Of a stretch of DNA of 21,081 nt, positions 8,596-15,876 are shown piece by piece. Position numbers and translations under genes: made by a program. A model generated the notes under the pieces. That model saw only the letters and a list, made by a program, of their open reading frames with translations. It had not been told where the DNA came from and did no database searches. The stretch is from positions 1-21,081 of the forward strand of contig JAGAAD010000052.1 in NCBI GenBank assembly GCA_017615445.1, in the 5' to 3' direction. Numbering within the stretch: position 1 is the first letter of the stretch; each line of letters starts with the position of its first letter. The stretch is from Bacteroidales bacterium (GTDB lineage Bacteria > Bacteroidota > Bacteroidia > Bacteroidales > UBA932).

Positions 8596-9872
8596 GAAAC
8601 TGGCCTGCGATACTCCTGGCCTGCCTCGCGCTGGCCTCCTGCTCCTCGGCTGAAGTCAAACAGCTGAGGGCGGAAAACGAAGCCCTCAAGGCCGAGAACC
8701 ACAAGCTCACGCTCGAGAGGGATGCCTATGCCGGGCAGGTGGACGCGATCTACCGCCTGCCGCGGGCTCCGAAGGTAGTCCAGCAGCCGCCCGTGCTTTT
8801 CACGGACCTGCTGCTGTGCTACGGGGGGAGCCCGAACCGCGGCGAACTGGGCGTCTGGGACGCGGACCGTTTCGCCGCGTCGGTCTCCTGGACCGACCCT
8901 TCCGGCGCGGAGCGCTGGTTGTTCGACGCCTTCCTTGCGATCGAACCACGCCTGTGGGGCCGCTCAAGTGAGCCCGTGGACGTGGCCCTGGCCTGCGAGG
9001 ACATGGGCGGGATGAAGATGAGCGGGCACAAGGAGCATTGGCAGGAACTGATCGATTTCTGGATGAAGCCCGGCTATGGCTTCGCCGCGCTGGATGAGGC
9101 GATAGGCCGTGCTGCCGCCCGGATCGGTGAACCGCCCTACAAGCGGAAGGTGGTGATGAACCTGCCGGACGCGATACTGCACGAATATTTCGAGCTGCTG
9201 GACTCGCGGACGAAATACTGGGGCTCGATAGACGGCAGGGAGCTGGATTTCGAGTCTGCCGCGGACCGTTTTGCGGCTTGCCGCTGGTTCATAGACACGA
9301 TGAACGCTGCCTTCAAGGCGGCCGGCTTCAAGTACATCGAGCTGATCGGGTACTATGTGCATTCGGAGGAGATTCCCACCCTCACGCGCGGCTGGCGCTG
9401 GCCATGGAAACGGCTGAACGAGTATCTGCCGTCCGTGGCTGACTACCTGCATGCGCAGGGCCAGTACCTGACCTGGATCCCGTACCGCGAAGCTGCCTCG
9501 TACGACCGCACCGAAGAGCTCGGCATAGACTATGTCTGGATGCAGCCCAACTACTACTGGGAGGGCGACCGCTATCCCTGGGAGCCGTCGATGAAGATGA
9601 TCACGGACAACGGCATCAGCATGGAATTCGAGTTCGACGACCGCCTCGCGATGGCCAACCGCCCGGGCGAGGAGCAGCGCCGTCGTTTCCGTCTCTACAT
9701 AGACCACGCGAAGAGCACGGGCCTCTACGGCTCCCGTTCGTTCGCCTACTTCCAGGACAAGGACACCATGCGCAATCTGCGCGAGGCGCCCGGCCCCGAA
9801 GCGAAGCAGGTCTACGACGAACTGTGTTCTTTCGTGGCCTTCAACCCTCTTAGAAAGAAAGTCATCAGATGA
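8592..9872 (+). CDS. DUF4855 lipoprotein with coiled-coil stalk (first paralog)
   Basis: A 426-residue lipoprotein (LASC, Cys17). Directly after the anchor lies a short leucine-heptad segment (VKQLRAENEALKAENHKLTL, about 22-41), probably a coiled-coil stalk or trimeriser. The DUF4855 domain spans about 75-420: LCYGGS, WLFDAFLAIEP, GYYVHSEEIP with Glu259-Glu260, WIPYREA, YVWMQPNYYW, and MEFEFDDR with Glu345, Glu347, Asp349 and Asp350. The alternating beta-strand/helix pattern with acidic strand ends suggests a TIM-barrel-like fold, and these acids also occur in the neighbouring paralog. I know of no established function for DUF4855; a glycosidase role is inference from fold impression, export and PUL context. 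Start ATG 8592 overlaps the previous stop (ATGA), which implies translational coupling. Confidence 0.85.
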   Translation: MRNWPAILLACLALASCSSAEVKQLRAENEALKAENHKLTLERDAYAGQVDAIYRLPRAPKVVQQPPVLFTDLLLCYGGSPNRGELGVWDADRFAASVSWTDPSGAERWLFDAFLAIEPRLWGRSSEPVDVALACEDMGGMKMSGHKEHWQELIDFWMKPGYGFAALDEAIGRAAARIGEPPYKRKVVMNLPDAILHEYFELLDSRTKYWGSIDGRELDFESAADRFAACRWFIDTMNAAFKAAGFKYIELIGYYVHSEEIPTLTRGWRWPWKRLNEYLPSVADYLHAQGQYLTWIPYREAASYDRTEELGIDYVWMQPNYYWEGDRYPWEPSMKMITDNGISMEFEFDDRLAMANRPGEEQRRRFRLYIDHAKSTGLYGSRSFAYFQDKDTMRNLREAPGPEAKQVYDELCSFVAFNPLRKKVIR

Positions 9873-11443
9873 CAAACTGCCGAATGATAACAGCTTTTTT
9901 ACTCGCCGCGGCCCTCTTCTGCGCCTGCGGCCCGGACCAGCCGGCCGAGCAGCCGGAAGGGAAGCCCGTGGCCAGTCTGGTGCTGGGCTCGGTCGGCAAT
10001 AATTCCGTCAGCTTCGAGCTTAAGCTCATCCGCGCTTCAGTGGCCTGGGTCCTGCACCTGCCGGAAGATTCGGCTAAGCCGTCCGCAGATGAGGTCAAGG
10101 CCTCCGGGCAGTCGTTCGAAGCCGGTGCCGGCACTCTCAGCGGCCTGCAGCCCGGCATGTCCTTTATGCTCTACTATTGCCCTGAGTCCGCGTCAGGCAC
10201 GTTGGGCAGCGTCTCGTCCGTGAGTTTCCGCACTATGAACGCGGAGCCCTACGATTGGGAAAAGTCGCGCAGCGGCATCCCGTTCTTCGCGGATCTGGCG
10301 CTGGTCTATGGCGGCTCCACCCGCACCCCTCGTTATTGGGACAAGGCCCGCATCGCCAGCCATGTGACGTGGACGGACCCGAACACCAAGGAGGAGAAGT
10401 GGCTCTTCGACGCCTTCCTCGCGCTCGAGATGCGCAATATGGACTATGCCGAACCGCGCGCGCTGACCATAGGCATCAAAGATTGGACGGACAATTCCAT
10501 CCCGATGAAGGCCGGACGCCAGCAGGAGGCTCTCGAGTTTTTGGACTACTGGTTCGCCGAAGGTAATGGTTTTACGGCTCTGAACGAAGCGGTGGGCGAT
10601 GCGATTTCCAGAATCGGCCCTCCGCCCGTGTCCCGCAAGGTGATAGTGATGATGCCGGACATTCCTGCCCATGAGCGCTACAACCAGATGAACACATCCA
10701 CCAAGTACTGGGGGACCGTGGACGGCAAGGAGCTCGACTTCGCGAATCCGGCGGACCGTGTGGCGGCCTATTGCTGGTTCGTGGACGAGGTCCGCGCCCG
10801 TTTCGCCGCCGCCAACTTCCAGAACATCGAGCTCGGCGGCTTCTACATCATGAGCGAGGAGCTTTCCTCCATGCGCTCGGGCCTGGGCGGTCATGGCGGC
10901 GACACAATCGACGGACAGTTGCGTGACGGATGGGAGGTGACTGCCAAGGCCTGGGACGATATCTTCCCGGCAGTGTCGAACTATATCCATTTATATAATG
11001 AGGCCGTGGTCTGGATTCCGTACCGCTGCGCGGCGGGCTACCGCTACTGGCAGGACTTCGGAATAGACTACGCCTACATGCAGCCCAACCGCTTCTGGGA
11101 CACCAATAACGTGAACCCCATGTCTTCGTTCTTCAACCAGATCGCCACATACAAACTGAATATGGAGCTGGAGATAGACGACCGCGTGATGAGGCATCCC
11201 GTGGACGCGTCCGATTCTTCCTACAAAGAAGGCGAAGACTACAACACCTATCGCCGCCGCTGGCGCGAGTACATAGACGGCATGCAGAATGCAGAGGTCT
11301 ATGGCAACAAGCAGCTGGCCTGCTACCTGGGCGGCGACTCCTTCAACAACATCAAGAACAGCTCTGATTACGAGGAGCGCGCCCTGTTCAACGAATTCTG
11401 CCGCCTGATAGCGGAGGATCCCCTGAAAGCCAAAAACAAATAA
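9869..11443 (+). CDS. DUF4855 lipoprotein with FN3-like stalk (second paralog)
   Basis: A 524-residue exported protein with a hydrophobic N-terminus ending LFCAC (probable lipid Cys20; Phe at -3 is unusual for a lipobox). Residues about 35-125 look like a fibronectin-III-like beta domain (VASLVLGSVGNNSVSFELKL ... SVSFRT). The DUF4855 domain spans about 138-520 and is clearly paralogous to the previous gene: LVYGGS, WLFDAFLALEM, STKYWGTVDGKELDF, FYIMSEEL with Glu330-Glu331, WIPYRCA, YAYMQPNRFW, and MELEIDDR with Glu433, Glu435, Asp437 and Asp438. It carries an insert after the SEE motif (GLGGHGGDTIDGQL) that the first copy lacks. ATG 9869 overlaps the previous stop (ATGA). An internal ATG at 9884 would also give a signal peptide. 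Function is unknown; a candidate glycan-active enzyme. Confidence 0.85.
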   Translation: MTNCRMITAFLLAAALFCACGPDQPAEQPEGKPVASLVLGSVGNNSVSFELKLIRASVAWVLHLPEDSAKPSADEVKASGQSFEAGAGTLSGLQPGMSFMLYYCPESASGTLGSVSSVSFRTMNAEPYDWEKSRSGIPFFADLALVYGGSTRTPRYWDKARIASHVTWTDPNTKEEKWLFDAFLALEMRNMDYAEPRALTIGIKDWTDNSIPMKAGRQQEALEFLDYWFAEGNGFTALNEAVGDAISRIGPPPVSRKVIVMMPDIPAHERYNQMNTSTKYWGTVDGKELDFANPADRVAAYCWFVDEVRARFAAANFQNIELGGFYIMSEELSSMRSGLGGHGGDTIDGQLRDGWEVTAKAWDDIFPAVSNYIHLYNEAVVWIPYRCAAGYRYWQDFGIDYAYMQPNRFWDTNNVNPMSSFFNQIATYKLNMELEIDDRVMRHPVDASDSSYKEGEDYNTYRRRWREYIDGMQNAEVYGNKQLACYLGGDSFNNIKNSSDYEERALFNEFCRLIAEDPLKAKNK

Positions 11444-11455
11444 CACTATACTGGT

Positions 11456-14095
11456 ATGAAAAAAATTCTTTTTGCTCTGATGGCAGCCGCGGCAGTGATC
11501 GCCGTTGGCTCCTGCAAACAGCTTCCTGAGGAGCTTCCTGATCCTCAGAGCACAACCGTCTTCGAGATAGACGATCTCGAGGCTCTTCCCGCAGCCGCGG
11601 GCACTTTCGAGGTCGGAGTGAATGCTAATATCCCCTTCACCGTGGAAGTTCCCGATGATGTGAACTGGCTGCGCTATGTGGAGACAAAGTCGGTGGAATC
11701 CGCCGCGCCTGCCGTGAAAAAGACGGTAGTCTTCGAGAGAGACCTTAACGAGGAAGACGCCATGCGTCAGGCCCGCGTCAAGTTCCTGGACGAGACAGGT
11801 GAGCTGCTCAAGAACCTCACCATCATCCAGAAAGCCGGCGGCGGAATCGAGTTCGAGGTGGTAAAGCCCGGTGATGTTTCCGTGGACGGTGAAACTATCA
11901 CCCTGGAGGTCAGCTCGAATGTCCCTTATGATGCTGCGGCCGAGGTGGATTGGATCACCGTCAAGAGCGTGACCCTCACCGCCACCGAGCTCGAAATCGC
12001 TTCGAACGGAACAGTGGAGGCTCGCGACGGCAAGGTCAACTTCTTCCGTCAGGGCACGGACAAGCTCATCGGCTATGTGGACATCCATCAGATGGAACCG
12101 AATGTGATACTCGTCACCGCCGACGCATCCCTGGGCTTCAAGACTGTCGCCGCCGCGATGGAGGCTTACAACGCCCTTGAGGCCGGCCCCGCCGAGATGA
12201 TACTCGCGAAGGGCACACACGCCGGCAATATCGCTATCGCCGAGGGTAAGGCTCCTCTGACCATCAACGGAAACGGAGTGGCCACTCTCGCCGGCCCGAT
12301 CGAGATCGCAAAGGTGGCCGTGACCGTCAAGGGCCTCACCGTGGCCCCTGCCGGCGGCATGACCCCTCAGTTCTCCACCTCCTACAACTATGAGCATGGC
12401 ATCTTCGTGCACACCGCAGGCAACGGAGTCCGCCTCGAGAATGTCTCGATCGACATGTCCGGCCTGGCTTCCGACGCCACCGGCATCTTCCTCCTGTCCG
12501 AGGGCGAGAACACCACCGGCAACAAGACCGACGTCATCAAGAACTGCGTGGTGGACGGCGCTTCCGGCGGCCATCGCCTGATGCAGGCCTATGGCGCCAA
12601 GGTGAACATCACCGGCACCACCTTCAAGAACCCGTATTCGAGCTATGCCGTCCGCTTCGGCAACAAGGGCGGCCAGATCATGCTCGCCAGCAACATCTTC
12701 GAGGGCACGGCGGCTTGCGCAGTACACTTCAACAACCTGCAGGAATCGAGCGTCACTCTCGGCAACGGCACCAAGGACAACAACAAGTTCACCGGCACCT
12801 TCGAGATGAACTACAAAGCCAGCAACGATGTGTCCGCCGCTTCCTTCGCGAACACTTTCGCTCCGCCGATCGAATACGCGGACGGAAAGGTCTCCGTGAT
12901 CGTGGATCCGAACGCCCCTGCAACTCTCGAGCGCGTCTGGGGTTACTACGACGGCGCGAAGGGCGAGTGGGACGACGAGATCCTCGCACCCTCTGCGAAT
13001 GAGAACTGGAACCGCAACGGTATCATCTCCGGCGACTATGTCTATGTGCCTATCTGCGGCAATGACGATCAGCACTACGGAGTGGCCGTGTTCGAGCTCC
13101 TGACCGGCGCCTATGTCCGCACCATCACCACCGGCTTCACCAAGGAAGGCCGCTTCTGGACCTGCGGCATATGGAAGATGCAGGGCGACGAGGCCGATGT
13201 CATCTATGTCAGCAACATGGCCATGTCTTCCGAGGGTAGCCCTCAGGATCTGGTGGTCTATCGTATGATCGAGCCCGACTCCGAAGGCGTGCCCACGGCA
13301 GCTCAGGTCGCAATGCGTTACACTGTGCCTGTTGGTGACCGTTACGGCGACAAGATGACCGGCTTCGGAACGGATGCAGACGGAATACTCATCTTTGTTT
13401 CGTTCTACCGTAATAAAGAGGGTCACGAAAAATATCGTCAGGCTGTTGATTTCCGTATCTCCGACGGTGTGATAGAATCCACTCCGGATCATTTATCCAA
13501 TGCTTTGTCAACTGGTGACGGAAATCTCACTGGAGGTATCTATGTCCTGCTTACCACCGGCGGTGGCCCTTCTCCAACCGGCGAGAGCATCACTAGGCAG
13601 GCAATCTTTGGAACAAATGTCAGCATGAGTTTTGTCGTTGGCTGGTATTGGACTACCCTTGATGAGTGGTATAGCACCTTGATAGACAAGACCTCCAGCT
13701 GGGGCGTTGATCCTGGCTCCATCTTCACCAATGTGGGTAACTACGATGACTGCTGCCTGGATCCTCATCTCTTCTGGGTGGACGGCATGCGCTATCTGGT
13801 CTACACGGTGGTCAAGCAGGATTCGGATTCCCATTCGAGCGGCTATCTCCGCGTCGTCCGCATCCCGGACGCCGACGGCACTTCTGACTATGCACTGCTG
13901 AACTGGCTCTGGGCCGTCCGTGAGAACGACATGGCCTTCCAGCGCTACCCGATCGGCGATCCGGACGACTTCATGGCTGTGGGCCACGAAGGTACGAACA
14001 AGACGGGCTTCTGCGATGTCGCCTACCGCGGTGACGACGTCTACGTCCTCTCCGGAATCACCTCGACAGGTATTTCGGTCTTCAAGGTTGAATAG
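11456..14095 (+). CDS. Large lipoprotein: two BACON-like domains, beta-helix, propeller-like C-terminus
   Basis: An 879-residue lipoprotein (signal ending VGSC, Cys20). Residues about 38-127 and 128-218 resemble BACON domains: a V-x-x-N-x-P-F/Y strand, then V-D/N-W (VNWLRYVE; VDWITVK), and a closing strand with IIQKAGG or IHQME. Residues about 220-480 look like a right-handed beta-helix (pectin-lyase-like fold) with short repeats ending in N-G-N-G, N-V-S-I or G-T-T-F type turns. Residues about 486-879 have repeated beta-strand blocks such as SGDYVYVPICG and RGDDVYVLSG, suggesting a propeller; I cannot name that domain. BACON domains are known for carbohydrate or mucin binding, so a surface adhesin or glycan lyase role is possible. 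It begins 12 bases after the DUF4855 stop and ends the operon. Bases about 13380-13680 are near 47% GC, unlike the rest. Confidence 0.8.
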   Translation: MKKILFALMAAAAVIAVGSCKQLPEELPDPQSTTVFEIDDLEALPAAAGTFEVGVNANIPFTVEVPDDVNWLRYVETKSVESAAPAVKKTVVFERDLNEEDAMRQARVKFLDETGELLKNLTIIQKAGGGIEFEVVKPGDVSVDGETITLEVSSNVPYDAAAEVDWITVKSVTLTATELEIASNGTVEARDGKVNFFRQGTDKLIGYVDIHQMEPNVILVTADASLGFKTVAAAMEAYNALEAGPAEMILAKGTHAGNIAIAEGKAPLTINGNGVATLAGPIEIAKVAVTVKGLTVAPAGGMTPQFSTSYNYEHGIFVHTAGNGVRLENVSIDMSGLASDATGIFLLSEGENTTGNKTDVIKNCVVDGASGGHRLMQAYGAKVNITGTTFKNPYSSYAVRFGNKGGQIMLASNIFEGTAACAVHFNNLQESSVTLGNGTKDNNKFTGTFEMNYKASNDVSAASFANTFAPPIEYADGKVSVIVDPNAPATLERVWGYYDGAKGEWDDEILAPSANENWNRNGIISGDYVYVPICGNDDQHYGVAVFELLTGAYVRTITTGFTKEGRFWTCGIWKMQGDEADVIYVSNMAMSSEGSPQDLVVYRMIEPDSEGVPTAAQVAMRYTVPVGDRYGDKMTGFGTDADGILIFVSFYRNKEGHEKYRQAVDFRISDGVIESTPDHLSNALSTGDGNLTGGIYVLLTTGGGPSPTGESITRQAIFGTNVSMSFVVGWYWTTLDEWYSTLIDKTSSWGVDPGSIFTNVGNYDDCCLDPHLFWVDGMRYLVYTVVKQDSDSHSSGYLRVVRIPDADGTSDYALLNWLWAVRENDMAFQRYPIGDPDDFMAVGHEGTNKTGFCDVAYRGDDVYVLSGITSTGISVFKVE

Positions 14096-14122
14096 CCCCG
14101 TGGCGCTCCTCCCTCCCAAGTC

Positions 14123-14143
14123 ATGCCCGACATGATCGGGCAT
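14123..14143. terminator. Hairpin after the PUL operon
   Basis: A perfect 8-base stem, atgcccga (14123-14130) with tcgggcat (14136-14143) and a 5-base loop, lies 28 bases after the last stop of the operon. No T-run follows, so efficient intrinsic termination is uncertain. It sits between two direct copies of agccccgtgg (14094-14103 and 14153-14162). Confidence 0.45.
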
Positions 14144-14194
14144 CTCTTGCGGAGCCCCGTGGGGGATAAGTGTTTGATATTCAAGGATTTATGC

Positions 14195-14228
14195 AAATTA
14201 GGTGTGCCATTTTTGACACACCTAATTT
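14195..14228. terminator. Bidirectional terminator between convergent genes
   Basis: A perfect 12-base inverted repeat, aaattaggtgtg (14195-14206) with cacacctaattt (14217-14228), has a 10-base loop. Its AT-rich base gives a short T-rich 3' end on both strands. It lies in the 183-base gap between the plus-strand PUL operon and the minus-strand island, where a shared terminator is expected. Confidence 0.65.
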
Positions 14229-14248
14229 ATGTAATCGCCTGTGGGTCA

Positions 14249-14262
14249 GGGGGTTGTCCCCC
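14249..14262. terminator. Short GC hairpin after the minus-strand island
   Basis: ggggg (14249-14253) pairs with ccccc (14258-14262) around ttgt, about 17 bases beyond the stop of the minus-strand gene that ends at 14279. An outer gtggg/cccac pairing is also possible. With no T-run it is a weak terminator candidate, possibly working together with the 14195-14228 hairpin. Confidence 0.35.
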
Positions 14263-14278
14263 ACGCAACAAATCGGGA

Positions 14279-15058
14279 TTATGATGGTGTGCTGGCGGGC
14301 CAGGGGGCGATGCGGTCCGGAACCTCGATAGTGCGGGAGACATAGCCTTCTTCGTCGTGGACCTGCGGGCGGACGGAGAGTTCGCGGCCGTCGTGGAAGA
14401 TGTGCTGGAGCTGCTTGTTGCTGAAATTGCCCATCTGGTCGCGTCCGAGCATGCCGGTGCTGATGCACCAGCGGCCGTCTGCGCTGAGGGCTGCCATGCG
14501 CTGGAGCGTCTGGGAATTGCTGAGCGTGGCTTCATGGACAGGGTTGAGGAAGATGTCCGTGCCGGCGAGGAGGCTCTGATAGCGGCGGTTCAGCACGGCG
14601 TTTCCGCTGAAACGGAAGTCCAGCTTGAGGCCGGTGCCGCTCAGGATTCCGGTCTCGCCGCCCTGGAGGACGGTGATTCTGTTCCCGCAGCAGGCGAACT
14701 GGCGGCGCTTCATCTCGTCCATGAGCTTGTCCGTCAGCGCTTCGTTGCCCTCGATGTCCTCGTCCGTCTCGAAAACCTGGCTGGTGTAGAGGTCGAAGAA
14801 AAGGCCGCCGTGCATCATGAACAGGGCGTTGCGCTGGAACATGCAGCTTGTGGGCAATGATTCTTCGAGTTCCAGAATCGCGACCGAACTCTTGTTCTTT
14901 ATGTCCTGCTCGGCATACAGCAGGTCGTTGAGGTCGCGTATCGTGCGCCCCGGGAAAAGAATGAGATCCGCGTCCGACGCGTTCACCGCATCGACCAGAA
15001 TGTCCATCTTATTGTTCGGGTTCAGCTCAAAATCGAACCCAATCAGCTCTATCTTCAT
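14279..15058 (-). CDS. Hypothetical protein, weakly nitrilase-like but without the catalytic triad
   Basis: A 259-residue soluble protein with no signal peptide, so cytoplasmic. I do not recognise it securely. The pattern ADLILFPG (about 30-37), RITVLQGGETG (about 127-137) and DIFLNPVHEATLS followed by RMAALSADGRWCISTGM (about 168-203) recalls the order of beta-alpha elements in carbon-nitrogen hydrolases. The triad is not visible: the Glu of the family's F-P-E is Gly here, and the place of the Cys reads QGG. If related, it would be a non-catalytic homolog. It starts 21 bases after the hicB stop on the same strand, so it may be read with hicAB, although it also has its own TAnnTTTG box. The protein is rich in Asn, Asp and Leu. 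It could be an accessory cargo of the toxin-antitoxin cassette; the role is unknown. Confidence 0.7.
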   Translation of the reverse strand: MKIELIGFDFELNPNNKMDILVDAVNASDADLILFPGRTIRDLNDLLYAEQDIKNKSSVAILELEESLPTSCMFQRNALFMMHGGLFFDLYTSQVFETDEDIEGNEALTDKLMDEMKRRQFACCGNRITVLQGGETGILSGTGLKLDFRFSGNAVLNRRYQSLLAGTDIFLNPVHEATLSNSQTLQRMAALSADGRWCISTGMLGRDQMGNFSNKQLQHIFHDGRELSVRPQVHDEEGYVSRTIEVPDRIAPWPASTPS

Positions 15059-15065
15059 ATCGCTG

Positions 15066-15073
15066 CAAATATA
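15066..15073 (-). promoter_or_regulatory. Candidate -7 box (TATATTTG) for the hypothetical gene
   Basis: Read on the minus strand, TATATTTG matches the Bacteroides -7 consensus TAnnTTTG exactly and ends 7 bases before the ATG at 15058. Transcripts would then have almost no leader. No convincing TTTG -33 box is seen upstream, inside the end of hicB, so this site may be weak or a chance match. Confidence 0.4.
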
Positions 15074-15079
15074 GCCATT

Positions 15080-15592
15080 CTATTTCTCTTTCCAGCCCAT
15101 GCGCTTGGCGAGGTCTTTGGCGAAGGCCGCGTCTTTGCGGGGGATGGAGAAGGTGATGGTTTCATTTGCGCCGTAGGAGTTCACCTCCGGCTCCATCAGC
15201 ATCGCCGGCTCAGCCTGGTCTGGACCGTAACCGGTAATCAAAGTTCCAGGTTCGACCCAGGGATGCTTCACCGCTTCGTCCAGCGCGCGTTTTACGAAGG
15301 AGTTGATTGAGATGCCTGCTTCTGCGGCAAGATTTGCGATATCGCGATGAGTCGCCGGAGCTATCCTGACATTAAATGTGCCGGTATAACTCTTCTCCGG
15401 CTTCAGCCCATGCTCTTCGCAGAAGATCAGATAATCGTCCACTGCTTCTTTGAACGCTGCAGTGAGTTCCTTCACGGATTCGCCTTCGTAATTGACTAAT
15501 CCGTCAATGCCTTCTATCTTTCCGAAAAACACTTCGTCCGGTTCGCTATATGCCACCGAACCGATATAACCTTTGTACTTCAATGTGTTCAT
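15080..15592 (-). CDS. hicB: HicB family antitoxin with C-terminal extension
   Basis: A 170-residue antitoxin. Residues 1-65 match the HicB partial RNase-H-like fold (YKGYIGSVAYSEPDEVFFGK, GLVNYEGESVKELTAAFKEA, then DDYLIFCEEHG). Residues about 71-110 form a ribbon-helix-helix DNA-binding domain (GTFNVRIAPATHRDIANLAA, then GISINSFVKRALDEAV). It neutralises HicA and should repress the operon by binding the palindrome at 15858-15876. It is longer than most HicB proteins: residues about 111-170 add an extension ending ITFSIPRKDAAFAKDLAKRM. Its ATG overlaps the hicA stop by 4 bases, the usual coupled toxin-first arrangement of hicAB. Confidence 0.92.
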   Translation of the reverse strand: MNTLKYKGYIGSVAYSEPDEVFFGKIEGIDGLVNYEGESVKELTAAFKEAVDDYLIFCEEHGLKPEKSYTGTFNVRIAPATHRDIANLAAEAGISINSFVKRALDEAVKHPWVEPGTLITGYGPDQAEPAMLMEPEVNSYGANETITFSIPRKDAAFAKDLAKRMGWKEK

Positions 15593-15849
15593 AACTCTAT
15601 GTCTCCGTTATTATTTAATTCTATCAATAATTGTTTCACGGCATACTCCTTCAACTCCTTCTGGGGGTGAGGTCTGTGTAAGAATAAGGGGATTCTCCCT
15701 TCTTTATAAAACAATACTCTCGATCCGGATGTTTTTCCTTTGTTGGATTTAATATAACCGAATGAGGTAATCAATCTCTCGGCTTCAGCAAATGTGAAGT
15801 CTTTCGGCAGGCCTTTCAGGCGCTCTATCAATTTCTCTTTAGTTCCCAT
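15589..15849 (-). CDS. hicA: HicA family mRNA interferase toxin
   Basis: An 86-residue protein of the small HicA dsRBD-like fold: an N-terminal helix (MGTKEKLIERLKGLPKDFTF), GYIKSNKGKTSGSRVLFY, and FLHRPHPQKELKEYAVKQLL. His58 or His61 in LHRPHP is the likely catalytic residue; many HicA proteins instead have the key His in a GSH motif, where this one reads GSR. The toxin would cleave mRNA when free of HicB. I start at ATG 15849: the frame stays open to a TTG at 15855, but that TTG lies within the -7 promoter box. Bases 15601-15840 are about 40% GC, much lower than the surrounding genes, which suggests horizontal acquisition. Confidence 0.92.
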   Translation of the reverse strand: MGTKEKLIERLKGLPKDFTFAEAERLITSFGYIKSNKGKTSGSRVLFYKEGRIPLFLHRPHPQKELKEYAVKQLLIELNNNGDIEL

Positions 15850-15852
15850 ATG

Positions 15853-15860
15853 CAAAGGTA
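15853..15860 (-). promoter_or_regulatory. hicAB promoter -7 box (TACCTTTG)
   Basis: On the minus strand TACCTTTG is an exact match to TAnnTTTG. It ends only 3 bases before the hicA ATG at 15849, so the transcript is predicted to begin at or next to the start codon. A TTTG lies 15 bases upstream, closer than the usual 19-21, so the -33 assignment is uncertain. Confidence 0.6.
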
Positions 15861-15876
15861 ACTAAGATTTAGTTAC
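15858..15876. promoter_or_regulatory. Palindromic operator for HicB
   Basis: gtaactaa (15858-15865) and ttagttac (15869-15876) form a perfect 8+3+8 palindrome that overlaps the hicAB -7 box. Ribbon-helix-helix antitoxins such as HicB bind such inverted repeats, so autorepression by HicB or the HicAB complex is the natural reading. The binding itself is inference. Confidence 0.65.

Noticed and set aside
10991..13492. An 833-residue open frame on the minus strand opposite the DUF4855 and BACON genes
   Set aside because: Long antisense frames are expected in GC-rich coding DNA. The plus strand has clear domains and the minus translation is a low-information V/H/G/D-rich sequence.
15850..15855. 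TTG at 15855 as the hicA start
   Set aside because: It is part of the -7 promoter box. ATG 15849 gives the normal HicA N-terminus.
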